Of a stretch of 64,000 nucleotides of DNA, positions 56,366 to 64,000 are shown piece after piece (position 1 is the first letter of the stretch; each line of letters starts with the position of its first letter). The position numbers were made by a program, and so were the translations under genes. The notes under the pieces were generated by a model. It searched no databases and was not told the origin of the DNA. It was given only the letters and a program-made list of their open reading frames with translations. The stretch comes from Hyalangium gracile (GTDB lineage Bacteria; Myxococcota; Myxococcia; Myxococcales; Myxococcaceae), in contig NZ_JAHXBG010000017.1 in the NCBI RefSeq assembly GCF_020103725.1, forward strand, positions 62,001-126,000, written 5' to 3'.

Positions 56366-59300
56366 ATGCTCACGTCGCTGCGTACCGCCGCCATCCTCAT
56401 GGGGATGTGCGGCCTTCTCTCCGCCTGCGGAGACCGCCTCGAACAGGGCTCACCGCCCCAGGGAGGACGAGCATCCCAGGAGCGAGGGTCAGGCGCGCGG
56501 GCTTCCTCATCGGGCCGGCTGCTGCGCGCGCAGGTGAACGGCCTGGCCAATCGCTACATCGTCGTCTTCAACGACACGAGCGGCCCGCGGGCCTCGCCCA
56601 CCGAGGTCCGCCAGGCCTCCTCCGCGCTGACCGCGGCGTACGGCGGCTCGGTGCGGCGCGTGTTCTCGCACGCGCTCAAGGGCTTCTCGGTCTCCATGAC
56701 GGAGGCCGAGGCGCTGCGCATGAGCGAGGATCCGCGGGTGCGCTACGTCGAGCAGGAGCGCCTCTTCACCCTCCAGGGCGTGCAGTACGGCCCCACCTGG
56801 GGGCTGGATCGCATCGACCAGCGCGTCACCGACCTGGACCAGGTCTACCGCTACGAGTACACGGGCGCCGGCGTGCACGTGTACGTGCTCGACACGGGCC
56901 TGCGGGACACCCACGTCGAGTTCAAGGGCCGGGTGGGCGCTGGCTTCACCTCCATCGAGGATGGGCTGGGCACCTATGACTGCCACGGCCACGGCACCCA
57001 CGTGGCGGGCTCGGCGGGCGGCACCATCTACGGTGTCGCCAAGGGCGTGACGCTCCACCCGGTGCGGGTGGTGGACTGCACGGGCAACGGCACCAACGAG
57101 CAGGTGCTCGCCGGCATCGACTGGGTCACCGCCAATCACGTCTCGCCCGCGGTGGTGAACATGAGCCTCACCACCGACGTGACCCCCTCGGTGGACGAGG
57201 CCGTGAGCCAGTCCATCGCGGCGGGCATCACCTACGTGGTGGGAGCGGGCAATGACTCGCGAGACGCGTGCCAGAACACGCCCGCCCGCGTCCCCGAGGC
57301 CATCACCGTCGGCTCCTCGAACACGCTGGACATCGTGTCCTTCTTCTCCAACTTCGGCGAGTGCCTGGACATCTTCGCCCCGGGAGAGGACATCACCTCC
57401 GCGTGGCCCACGAGCGACACCGCGACGCATGCCACCAGCGGCACCTCCATGGCGACTCCGCACGTGGCGGGAGCCGCCGCGCTCTACCTGGAGGGACACC
57501 CCACCGCGACGCCCGCCGACGTGGCCCGCGAGCTGACGGCGCGCGGCACCCACAACATGCTCATCGGCGCCGAGGGCTCGCCGAACGTGCTCCTGCACTC
57601 GGCCTGCATGGGCTCGGGCGACTCCTCGCCGCCACGCGTCACCCTCACGGCTCCGGCCGAAGGCGCCACGCTCAGCGGCATCGTGACGCTCTCCGCCACC
57701 GCGACCGACGACGTGAGCGTCTCCAAGGTGGAGTTCTACATCGACGGGGCGCTCCTGGGCTCCGACGCGACCGCGCCCTACGAGCTCACCTGGAACAGCA
57801 ATGAAGTGGGCAATGGCACCGCCACCCTCACCGCGCGGGCCTTCGACAGCGGGTGCAACAGCCAGGACTCCTCCGTGACGGTCACCTTCCAGAACACGGG
57901 CAAGGCGGCCTACGACGCGACCCTGCGCGCTCCCGTCTGCGACGCGCCCAGCAGCCAGTGCGACACGGGGAACCTGCTCTTCGGCCGCGGGAGCCTCGGC
58001 CCCGAGCAGCACGCCCCCAACACGCTGTTCGACTCCTGCGCGGATGGCGAGGGGGGCATGTACCAGTTCGATCCCTCGATCGAGCAGCTGAAGATCATCC
58101 GGGATGACGGCACCCTGCTGGCGGGGGGCAAGCAGGTGCGCATCGAGGCCACGGTCTTCTCGGGCTTCGACAGCCCCCGGGAGCGGGTGGACATCTACTC
58201 CGCGCCCGACGCGCTCAACCCGGTGTGGACGCACGTCGCCTCGCTCAAGCCCCTGGACCTGGGCCCCAACGCGCTGAACACGACCATCACCCTGCCCCAG
58301 GGCAGCCTGCAGGCGATCCGGGCCGTCCACCGCTATGGCGGCACGGCCTCGCCCTGCACGGGCGGCACCCTGGACGACACGGACGATCTCGTCTTCACCG
58401 TGGTGCATGAGACGGACACCCAGCCGCCCACCGCTGCGGTGACGTCCCCGCTGGCGGGGGCGACGCTCTCGAAGAGCGTCACGCTCAACGCCACGGCGAG
58501 CGACAACTTCGGCGTCGTCCGGGTCGAGTTCTACGTCGGAGACACGCTGCTGGGGTCGGACGACATCGCGGGCTACAGCCTGCCGTGGGACACGCGCACG
58601 GTGGCCAACGGCACCCACGTGCTGACGGTGCGGGCGTATGACGCGGCCGGCTTCGTCGGCGTCTCGCCGGGGGTGAGCGTGACGGTCCACAACGACGTGA
58701 CGCCGCCCCTCGTCGCCTTCACCGCTCCGGCCACGGGCGCCAACCTCTCGGGTGTCGTCTCCGTCACCGCGACGGCGAGCGATGACGTCGGCGTCAGCCG
58801 CGTGGAGCTCTGGGTGGGGGGCACGCGGCTGGGTTCCGACAACACCGTGCCCTACTCCTTCTCGTGGAACACGCGCCAGGTGCACAACGGAGACCACCTC
58901 CTCGTCCTGAAGGCGTTCGATGCCGTGGGCAACGTCGCCACCGTGGAGCGGCCGGTGGGCACCAGCAACGACTTCACCGCGCCCGCCGTGACGCTCACGA
59001 GCCCGAGCGGGGGCACGACGATGACCGGGACCGTCACCCTCACCGCCGACTCCAGCGACAACGTGGCCGTCACCCGCGTGGAGTTCTACGTCGGCACCGC
59101 CATGGTGGGCAGTGACTCCACGGCGCCGTACACCTACAGCCTCAACACGCGCACCGTGGCCAACGGGGTGAAGCAGCTCACCGTGAGGGCCCGGGATGCG
59201 GTGGGCAACGTGGGCACCTCGGAGCCCGTGGAGGTGATGTTCGACAACGATCTCACCGCGCCCGAGAGCGCCATCACCTCGCCCACCGCTGGCTCCACGC

Positions 59301-59533
59301 TCACCGGCATCGTGCAGATCGAAGCCGAGGCGAGCGATGACCGGGGTGTCGTCGCGAGGGTCGAGTTCTACGTGGGCAGCACCCTGCTGGGGACCGACAC
59401 CACCGCGCCCTACAGCGTGAGCTGGGACACGACGAAGGCCGCCGTGGGGGCCTACCAGCTCAAGACGCGTGCCGTGGATGCGGCCAACAACTCCAAGTTC
59501 GGCGCCAACGTCCAGGTGACGGTGGTGCGCTGA
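56366..59533 (+). CDS. Secreted subtilisin-family protease lipoprotein with Ig-like repeats
   Basis: 1055 aa. The lipobox is LSAC (Cys21). An inhibitor-I9-type propeptide (about 58-135) is followed by the S8 catalytic domain with D176 (VLDTG), H209 (HGTHVAG) and S361 (GTSMATPHVAG). Five bacterial Ig-like repeats follow, each starting near VTLTAPAEGATLSG or a variant: one at about 425-515 and four after about 685. Between the first and second sits a beta domain of about 160 residues (530-690) with a Cys-rich start. It is likely a surface-anchored or released protease for prey digestion. Confidence 0.94.
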   Translation: MLTSLRTAAILMGMCGLLSACGDRLEQGSPPQGGRASQERGSGARASSSGRLLRAQVNGLANRYIVVFNDTSGPRASPTEVRQASSALTAAYGGSVRRVFSHALKGFSVSMTEAEALRMSEDPRVRYVEQERLFTLQGVQYGPTWGLDRIDQRVTDLDQVYRYEYTGAGVHVYVLDTGLRDTHVEFKGRVGAGFTSIEDGLGTYDCHGHGTHVAGSAGGTIYGVAKGVTLHPVRVVDCTGNGTNEQVLAGIDWVTANHVSPAVVNMSLTTDVTPSVDEAVSQSIAAGITYVVGAGNDSRDACQNTPARVPEAITVGSSNTLDIVSFFSNFGECLDIFAPGEDITSAWPTSDTATHATSGTSMATPHVAGAAALYLEGHPTATPADVARELTARGTHNMLIGAEGSPNVLLHSACMGSGDSSPPRVTLTAPAEGATLSGIVTLSATATDDVSVSKVEFYIDGALLGSDATAPYELTWNSNEVGNGTATLTARAFDSGCNSQDSSVTVTFQNTGKAAYDATLRAPVCDAPSSQCDTGNLLFGRGSLGPEQHAPNTLFDSCADGEGGMYQFDPSIEQLKIIRDDGTLLAGGKQVRIEATVFSGFDSPRERVDIYSAPDALNPVWTHVASLKPLDLGPNALNTTITLPQGSLQAIRAVHRYGGTASPCTGGTLDDTDDLVFTVVHETDTQPPTAAVTSPLAGATLSKSVTLNATASDNFGVVRVEFYVGDTLLGSDDIAGYSLPWDTRTVANGTHVLTVRAYDAAGFVGVSPGVSVTVHNDVTPPLVAFTAPATGANLSGVVSVTATASDDVGVSRVELWVGGTRLGSDNTVPYSFSWNTRQVHNGDHLLVLKAFDAVGNVATVERPVGTSNDFTAPAVTLTSPSGGTTMTGTVTLTADSSDNVAVTRVEFYVGTAMVGSDSTAPYTYSLNTRTVANGVKQLTVRARDAVGNVGTSEPVEVMFDNDLTAPESAITSPTAGSTLTGIVQIEAEASDDRGVVARVEFYVGSTLLGTDTTAPYSVSWDTTKAAVGAYQLKTRAVDAANNSKFGANVQVTVVR

Positions 59534-59543
59534 GCGGCCGCGC

Positions 59544-59581
59544 GTCACCGGGTGGAACAGAGCACCCGACCACCCGGTGAC
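59544..59581. terminator. Strong bidirectional hairpin between convergent genes
   Basis: GTCACCGGGTGG (59544-59555) and CCACCCGGTGAC (59570-59581) are perfect 12-bp inverted arms around a 14-nt loop. They fill the 48-bp gap between the protease and sugar dehydrogenase stops. The stem strength favours termination in both directions despite the lack of T-runs. Confidence 0.6.
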
Positions 59582-60745
59582 TCAGCGCCTCAGGCGGAGG
59601 ATGAGATCCCTGCGCGGCCCGCAGTCGCCGCGCCCATCGCAGTTGCTGGTGGTGACGTAGAGGTGCCCGTCCGGCCCCATGAGCACCTCCCGCAGGCGGC
59701 CGTGGGTGTTGCGCAGATAGACTTCGTGCGTCGCGACCTTCTGGGGCTCCCGCGCGTCGAACACCACGCGGTGCAGGTGCCGCGAGCCGAGCGTGCCCAC
59801 CAGCAGCGAGCCCTTCCACTCGGAGATGGCGTCGCCGGTGTAGATGGCGGCCCCGCCCGGAGGCGCGGCGTCCTCGAAGGTGAGGGAGGGAGAGACCTGG
59901 CCCTCCCGCGACTCGCACTTGTAGATGTCCGGCCAGCCCAGGTTGCTGCCCGCGCGGGCCACGCTGATCTCGTCATGTCCCCTGCGCATGAGATCGCCGC
60001 TGGGGCCATGGTCGGTGATGTAGAGGGTCTCGCTGTCCTTCCAGTCCCAGCCCTGGAGGTTGCGCAGGCCCAGGAGGAACACGGGCGAGCCCGGGAACGG
60101 GTTGTCCGAGGGGACCTGTCCCTCCGGAGTCAGGCGCAGCAGCTTGCCCGCCGGGCTCCTCGGGTCCTGCGAGAGGTCCGGATCCCTCGCGTCGCCCGTG
60201 CCCACGTAGAGCATCCCGTCCCGCCCGAAGCGCAGCCGCCCGCCATCGTGGTACTGGGCGGAGGGGATGTTGTCGAAGATGACGCGCTCGAAGGTGGCCG
60301 AGCCGTGGTCCTCCGAGAGCGTCCAGCGCTCCACGCGGTTCTCGGTGCGCCCGGCCGCCTCGGTCGTCACGTACACGTAGAACTGGCGGTGGGTGGCGAA
60401 GTCCGGGTGCGCGGCGATGCCCAGCAGGCCTCCCTCGGAGCTGCTCGCGATGGGGACCTGGGCCACGGGCTGGGGCTGCAACACGCCGCCGCGCAGCAGG
60501 CGCACGCGACCGGGCCGCTCCGTCACCAGCGCGTCGCCTCCGGGCAGGAAGGCGATGCCCCAGGGCACCTGGAGCCCCTCGGCGACGACGTCCACGGTGA
60601 AGGGCACCTTCCCATCCGGTCCCCAGTCGTCCTCCACGAGGATGCAGGACGGGCTGGTCCCCTGCGCCTGTGACTTGCGACAGCCGGAGGCGGCGGTGGC
60701 CAGGACGACGAGGGAAGCCAGGAGGAGCCGGGAGGAGGGGCGCAT
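59582..60745 (-). CDS. PQQ-dependent sugar dehydrogenase-like lipoprotein
   Basis: 387 aa with lipobox ASGC (Cys22). The six-bladed propeller of the GSDH (glucose/sorbosone dehydrogenase) family is visible: VPWGIAFLPGGDALVTERPGRVR, EGGLLGIAAHPDF, HDGGRLRFGRDGMLYVGTGD, and GLRNLQGWDW. It would oxidise sugars in the periplasm with PQQ and pass electrons on. The His before LGIAAHP and the Arg in ERPGR are as expected. Some family members are inactive or bind other ligands. Confidence 0.93.
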   Translation of the reverse strand: MRPSSRLLLASLVVLATAASGCRKSQAQGTSPSCILVEDDWGPDGKVPFTVDVVAEGLQVPWGIAFLPGGDALVTERPGRVRLLRGGVLQPQPVAQVPIASSSEGGLLGIAAHPDFATHRQFYVYVTTEAAGRTENRVERWTLSEDHGSATFERVIFDNIPSAQYHDGGRLRFGRDGMLYVGTGDARDPDLSQDPRSPAGKLLRLTPEGQVPSDNPFPGSPVFLLGLRNLQGWDWKDSETLYITDHGPSGDLMRRGHDEISVARAGSNLGWPDIYKCESREGQVSPSLTFEDAAPPGGAAIYTGDAISEWKGSLLVGTLGSRHLHRVVFDAREPQKVATHEVYLRNTHGRLREVLMGPDGHLYVTTSNCDGRGDCGPRRDLILRLRR

Positions 60746-60845
60746 GGGCCTTCATATGCATGCTCGGGCCGCCCTGTGCCATCGGACCGCGAGGTGAGCG
60801 TCCGGGGACGAACGCCGCCATGAAACCGATCGGGCGGCTGTCCCG

Positions 60846-60851
60846 TATGGT
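60846..60851 (+). promoter_or_regulatory. Putative -10 hexamer
   Basis: TATGGT ends 6 nt before the GTG at 60858; with no Shine-Dalgarno, the transcript would be leaderless. Confidence 0.3.
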
Positions 60852-60857
60852 GCGCGT

Positions 60858-62510
60858 GTGAGCGTCCGCCTCGTTTCGATCCTCCTGCTCCTGCTCGCCT
60901 CCTGTCGCCCTGCCACGGGCCCGGGGGGCATCGTCCGCCCGGGGACTCCGCCCGAGGTGGACATCGTCCGCGCCCGGGAGCGCGGCCTGGCCCAGGCCTT
61001 CACCTGGGAGGAGTGGGGGCCGGAGGCCTTCGCCCGGGCGAAGCGGGAGGGGCGCTACCTGCTCATCGACGGTGCCGCCGAGTGGTGCCACTGGTGCCAC
61101 GTGATGGACGAGACGACCTACCGCGATCCCGAGGTCGGCCGCATCCTGAAGGAGCGCTTCGTGGCGATCCGCGTGGACGTGGACGCCCGTCCGGACCTCG
61201 CCGAGCGCTGGGCGGACTGGGGCTGGCCCGCCACCATCCTGCTGAGCCCCGACGCCGAGGAGGTGGGCAAGTACCGCGGCTATCTCGCGCCCGACAAGTT
61301 CCTCGGGCTGCTGCGGCGTGTGGAGGCGCTCGCGCGCGAGACGCAGGAGTCCATCCGCTCGCTCGTGGTGGATCCACCGGCCACGCCCGCGATGCTGCCG
61401 TGGGTGGCCTCGTCCGTGCTCCAGCGCCTGGACGCGACGTACGACGCGCGCGAGGGGAGCTGGGGCTCGTTCCAGAAGGTCCCCATCGGAGAGAACCTCG
61501 AGTTCGAGGTGCGCCGCGCGGCGCGAGGAGACATGGCCGCGCGCCAGCGCATGGCCTTCACCCTGTCCCGCCAGCACCCCATCCACGATCTCGTGTGGGG
61601 TGGCGTGTACCAGTACTCGGCGGCGAGCCACTGGAACGCGCCGCACTTCGAGAAGCTCATGGTGCTGCAGGCGCCCAACCTGGAGGCCTACGCCCGGGCC
61701 TGGGCGCTCACGAAGGACGACCAGGTGCTCGCCGAGGCCCGTGCCCTCGCACGGTACATGGAGACCTTCCTCGGCGCGCCGGACGGCACCTTCTATACGA
61801 ACCAGGATGCGGACGTGGGGGCGCACGACCGGAGCATCCCCTTCGTCGACGGGCACGTGTACTACGAGAAGGACGATGCCGGCCGCCGCGCGCTCGGGCT
61901 CCCGTGGGTGGACACCCACGTCTACTCCCAGGAGAACGGGCTGGCGATCGCCGCGCTGCTGGCGCTCCATGAGGTGACGGGCGAGCCCGAGCCGCTCGCG
62001 CGGGCCCGCAAGGCCACCGACGTCCTGCTGGGCAGCCACGTGCGGGAGGGCGGCACGGTGTGGCGTGAGGCCTCGCACCGCTCCGGGACGCGCTACCTCG
62101 GGGACGCGGCGGCGCTGGGACGGGCGCTGGCGCTGCTCGCGCAACGGACGGGAGCGCCGCGCTACCGCGAGGCGGCCCTGCGCGTGGGCGAGCGGCTGCT
62201 GCGGGACTTCGGAGCCCCGGAGGGAGGCGCGCTCTTCGAGGCGACGCTGGACCCCGACGCGGTGGGCGTCTTCGCCCGGCGGGAGCAGCCCTTCGCCCAG
62301 AACGTGGTGGCGGCGCGCTTCCTGGCCGCGCTCCACGCGCTGACGGGAGACGGGACGTGGCGGGACCGCGGGCGCGAGGTGCTCGCGGGTATCTCCACGG
62401 CGCGGGGCATCGCCTCGCAGGGGCGCATGATTGGCGAGTACCTCCTCGCCGCGGACGAGCTGGGCGTCTTCCCCTGGCCGTCTCCCGCCGCCACGGCCTC
62501 GGTGCCCTGA
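60858..62510 (+). CDS. Lipoprotein of the DUF255/YyaL family with thioredoxin domain
   Basis: 550 aa from GTG. It has a lipobox LASC (Cys16). The N-terminal thioredoxin-like domain carries the C77-H-W-C80 motif in GAAEWCHWCHVMDETTYRDP, typical of DUF255 (spermatogenesis-associated protein 20/YyaL). The helical alpha/alpha-toroid part follows (SSVLQRLDATYDAREGSW, WGGVYQYS and others). The usual family members are about 650-700 aa and cytosolic; this one is shorter and lipid-anchored. It may be an envelope disulfide or glycan-related enzyme. Confidence 0.9.
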   Translation: MSVRLVSILLLLLASCRPATGPGGIVRPGTPPEVDIVRARERGLAQAFTWEEWGPEAFARAKREGRYLLIDGAAEWCHWCHVMDETTYRDPEVGRILKERFVAIRVDVDARPDLAERWADWGWPATILLSPDAEEVGKYRGYLAPDKFLGLLRRVEALARETQESIRSLVVDPPATPAMLPWVASSVLQRLDATYDAREGSWGSFQKVPIGENLEFEVRRAARGDMAARQRMAFTLSRQHPIHDLVWGGVYQYSAASHWNAPHFEKLMVLQAPNLEAYARAWALTKDDQVLAEARALARYMETFLGAPDGTFYTNQDADVGAHDRSIPFVDGHVYYEKDDAGRRALGLPWVDTHVYSQENGLAIAALLALHEVTGEPEPLARARKATDVLLGSHVREGGTVWREASHRSGTRYLGDAAALGRALALLAQRTGAPRYREAALRVGERLLRDFGAPEGGALFEATLDPDAVGVFARREQPFAQNVVAARFLAALHALTGDGTWRDRGREVLAGISTARGIASQGRMIGEYLLAADELGVFPWPSPAATASVP

Positions 62511-62645
62511 GCCGTCCTTCGCCAGGAAGCGGAGCGGGCAGGGGGGCGTGGCGCCGCTCCTCGCGCCGAGCGCTTCCTGTTGTCACGCTCCATGGCGTGG
62601 GCACCTTGCACTGGGCAGCAGACGCCTTTTGCGAGGAGACGTGCG

Positions 62646-63218
62646 ATGGCTCGAATCATGTTCATCGTGGACTCGGACTTCGAGGACTCGGAGTTCCGCG
62701 TGCCGTACGATCGGGTGAAGCAGGCAGGCCACGAGGCCGTCATCGTCGGCATCGAGGCCGGCAAGCAGCTGAAGGGAAAGAAGGGAAAGGAGACCATCGT
62801 CGCCGAGAAGTCCGCGAAGGACGTCTCCGTGGACGACTTCGACGCGCTCGTCATCCCCGGCGGCTACTCGCCGGACCACCTGCGGATGGATGCGGGCATG
62901 GTGGAGCTGGTGCGCTCCTTCTTCCAGAACGACAAGCCGGTGGCCGCCATCTGCCACGCGGGCTGGATGCTGGCCGAGGCCGACATCGTGGACGGGCGGA
63001 CGCTGACCTCCTGGCCCTCCATCAAGACGGACCTCATCAACGCAGGGGCGCGCTGGGTGGATCGGGAGGTGATCGAGGATGGCAACCTCATCACCTCGCG
63101 CAAGCCGGATGATCTCGATGCGTTCTGCGGCGCGCTGCTGCGGCAGATCGACGAGGGCATCTCCCCGCGCATCGGCCAGGGCATGGGGATCGAGTCGGAG
63201 CAGCCCGCCGTGCACTGA
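62646..63218 (+). CDS. DJ-1/PfpI family protein
   Basis: 190 aa. The nucleophile-elbow ICHAGW has Cys about residue 106; the upstream ALVIPGGYSPDHLR and the Glu near the N-terminus (DFEDSE) match PfpI/YhbO-type glutamine-amidotransferase-like proteins. These are linked to glyoxal and stress protection, with protease activity in some. A GAGGAG site precedes the ATG. It is followed by an amidase gene, with a gap of 97 bp. Confidence 0.93.
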   Translation: MARIMFIVDSDFEDSEFRVPYDRVKQAGHEAVIVGIEAGKQLKGKKGKETIVAEKSAKDVSVDDFDALVIPGGYSPDHLRMDAGMVELVRSFFQNDKPVAAICHAGWMLAEADIVDGRTLTSWPSIKTDLINAGARWVDREVIEDGNLITSRKPDDLDAFCGALLRQIDEGISPRIGQGMGIESEQPAVH

Positions 63219-63315
63219 GGGCGCTCGGACCCATCGCGCCTCGCTCGGGGGCCTCGGTGTCTCTTCTCCAGGAAAAGGTCGATGATGAGGCCTGACCCTG
63301 GAGAGGAGTGCTGTC

Positions 63316-64000
63316 GTGCAACTGAGCGAGTACGTGAAGTTCGATGGTCTCGGGCTGGCGGAGCTCGTCCGGCGCCGGGAGGTGAAGGCCGAGGAGCTCG
63401 TCAAGACGACGCTGAAGGCCATCGAGGCGCTGAACCCGCGACTCAACGCCGTCATCGGTGTGCTGGAGGAGGAGGCTCGCTCCACGCTGGCGAAGGGTCT
63501 GCCCGAGGGCCCCTTCACCGGGGTGCCCTTGCTCTTCAAGGACCTCGTCCTGCACGGGGCGGGCATCCCCTCGGAGCTGGGCTCGCGGCTCTTCAAGGGC
63601 CTGGTGTTTCCCGACGACAGCACCCTCATGTCCCGCTTCCGGCGCGCGGGCCTCGTGCCGCTGGCCCGGACGAACACCCCGGAGCTGGGCTTCAACGCCA
63701 GCACGGAGCCCGTGCTGCACGGCCCCACGCGCAACCCCTGGAACCCGGAGTTCAGCTCGGGGGGCTCCAGCGGGGGCTCGGCCGCGGCCGTGAGCGCCGG
63801 CATCGTGCCCCTGGCCCATGCCAATGACGGCGGCGGCTCCATCCGCATCCCCGCCTCGCTGTGCGGGCTGTTCGGCCTGAAGCCCACGCGCGGGCGAGTG
63901 CCCGTCGGGCCCGACGCGGCGGAGGCGCTCAACGGTCACGGCATCGAGCACCTCCTGTCCCGCACCGTGAGGGACAGCGCGGCCATGCTGGACTTCACCC
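63316..64000 (+). CDS. Amidase signature family protein, 3' truncated by window edge
   Basis: The first 228 codons of an amidase. Catalytic Lys lies in PLLFKDLV and the GGSSGGSAAAV signature carries the cis-Ser and nucleophile region; RNPWN precedes it. The GTG start has GAGAGG upstream. The enzyme hydrolyses amides; because GatA shares the fold, a role in tRNA amidation is possible, but no gatB or gatC is visible. The end lies outside the window. Confidence 0.93.
   Translation, partial: MQLSEYVKFDGLGLAELVRRREVKAEELVKTTLKAIEALNPRLNAVIGVLEEEARSTLAKGLPEGPFTGVPLLFKDLVLHGAGIPSELGSRLFKGLVFPDDSTLMSRFRRAGLVPLARTNTPELGFNASTEPVLHGPTRNPWNPEFSSGGSSGGSAAAVSAGIVPLAHANDGGGSIRIPASLCGLFGLKPTRGRVPVGPDAAEALNGHGIEHLLSRTVRDSAAMLDFT

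Overview
The window reads as chromosomal DNA of a predatory, fruiting-type myxobacterium (Myxococcota, most likely suborder Cystobacterineae). The evidence is very high GC, many Ser/Thr kinases with PEGA tails, FHA-linked sigma-54 activators, a DUF2378 protein (a family typical of myxobacteria), numerous lipoproteins, and a SitA-like lipoprotein toxin with its immunity gene. I found no rRNA, tRNA, insertion sequence, prophage or CRISPR array. About 55 protein genes are packed tightly, often with 4-bp ATGA/GTGA overlaps. Only one gap exceeds 300 bp (38694-39115).

Layout. 1-2704: the end of a Ser/Thr kinase, coupled to an FHA/sigma-54 activator. 2732-5470: lipoproteins, a stub of a PLP decarboxylase, a secretin-N-domain lipoprotein, a SelW-like selenoprotein with an in-frame TGA, and a small PRC-barrel-like protein. 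5553-9181: lysine/diaminopimelate genes dapD and dapE, with a ChrR-like anti-sigma protein and a SLATT-domain membrane protein between them. 9189-17182: GH20 hexosaminidase, Rpn-type nuclease, outer-membrane protein, pterin dehydratase, a lipoprotein and glycerol kinase. 17279-22872: an FHA protein and two tandem paralogous kinases. 22891-28152: an esterase-ABC transporter-AttH cassette on the minus strand.

28201-36810: DUF3467, DUF2378, a pentapeptide-repeat protein, hemF, a zinc-ribbon/pilin-like protein, a tail-anchored repeat protein, and an ECF sigma/anti-sigma operon resembling rpoE1. 36827-40992: a SnoaL-like protein, a heme-oxygenase-like diiron protein, a V4R-like sensor protein, a small basic protein and phospholipase D. 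41123-44901: an envelope protein, then a BlaI/BlaR1-type pair with two palindromic operators. 44929-50905: cupin, aldehyde dehydrogenase, a large PRTase/AMMECR1-like/toroid fusion, and a GST. 50979-53448: lipoprotein toxin and immunity gene. 53478-56200: cation/proton antiporter with a TrkA-N/cNMP regulator. 56366-64000: secreted subtilase, sugar dehydrogenase, a lipoprotein DUF255 protein, a PfpI-family protein and the start of an amidase.

The strongest unexpected results are the selenoprotein at 4767-5003 (with a SECIS-like hairpin and a terminator), the multidomain PRTase/AMMECR1-like fusion at 47402-50266, and the toxin-immunity pair at 50979-53448. Several genes have a TAGRGT hexamer 8-10 nt upstream of a start codon with no Shine-Dalgarno sequence, which suggests leaderless transcripts.
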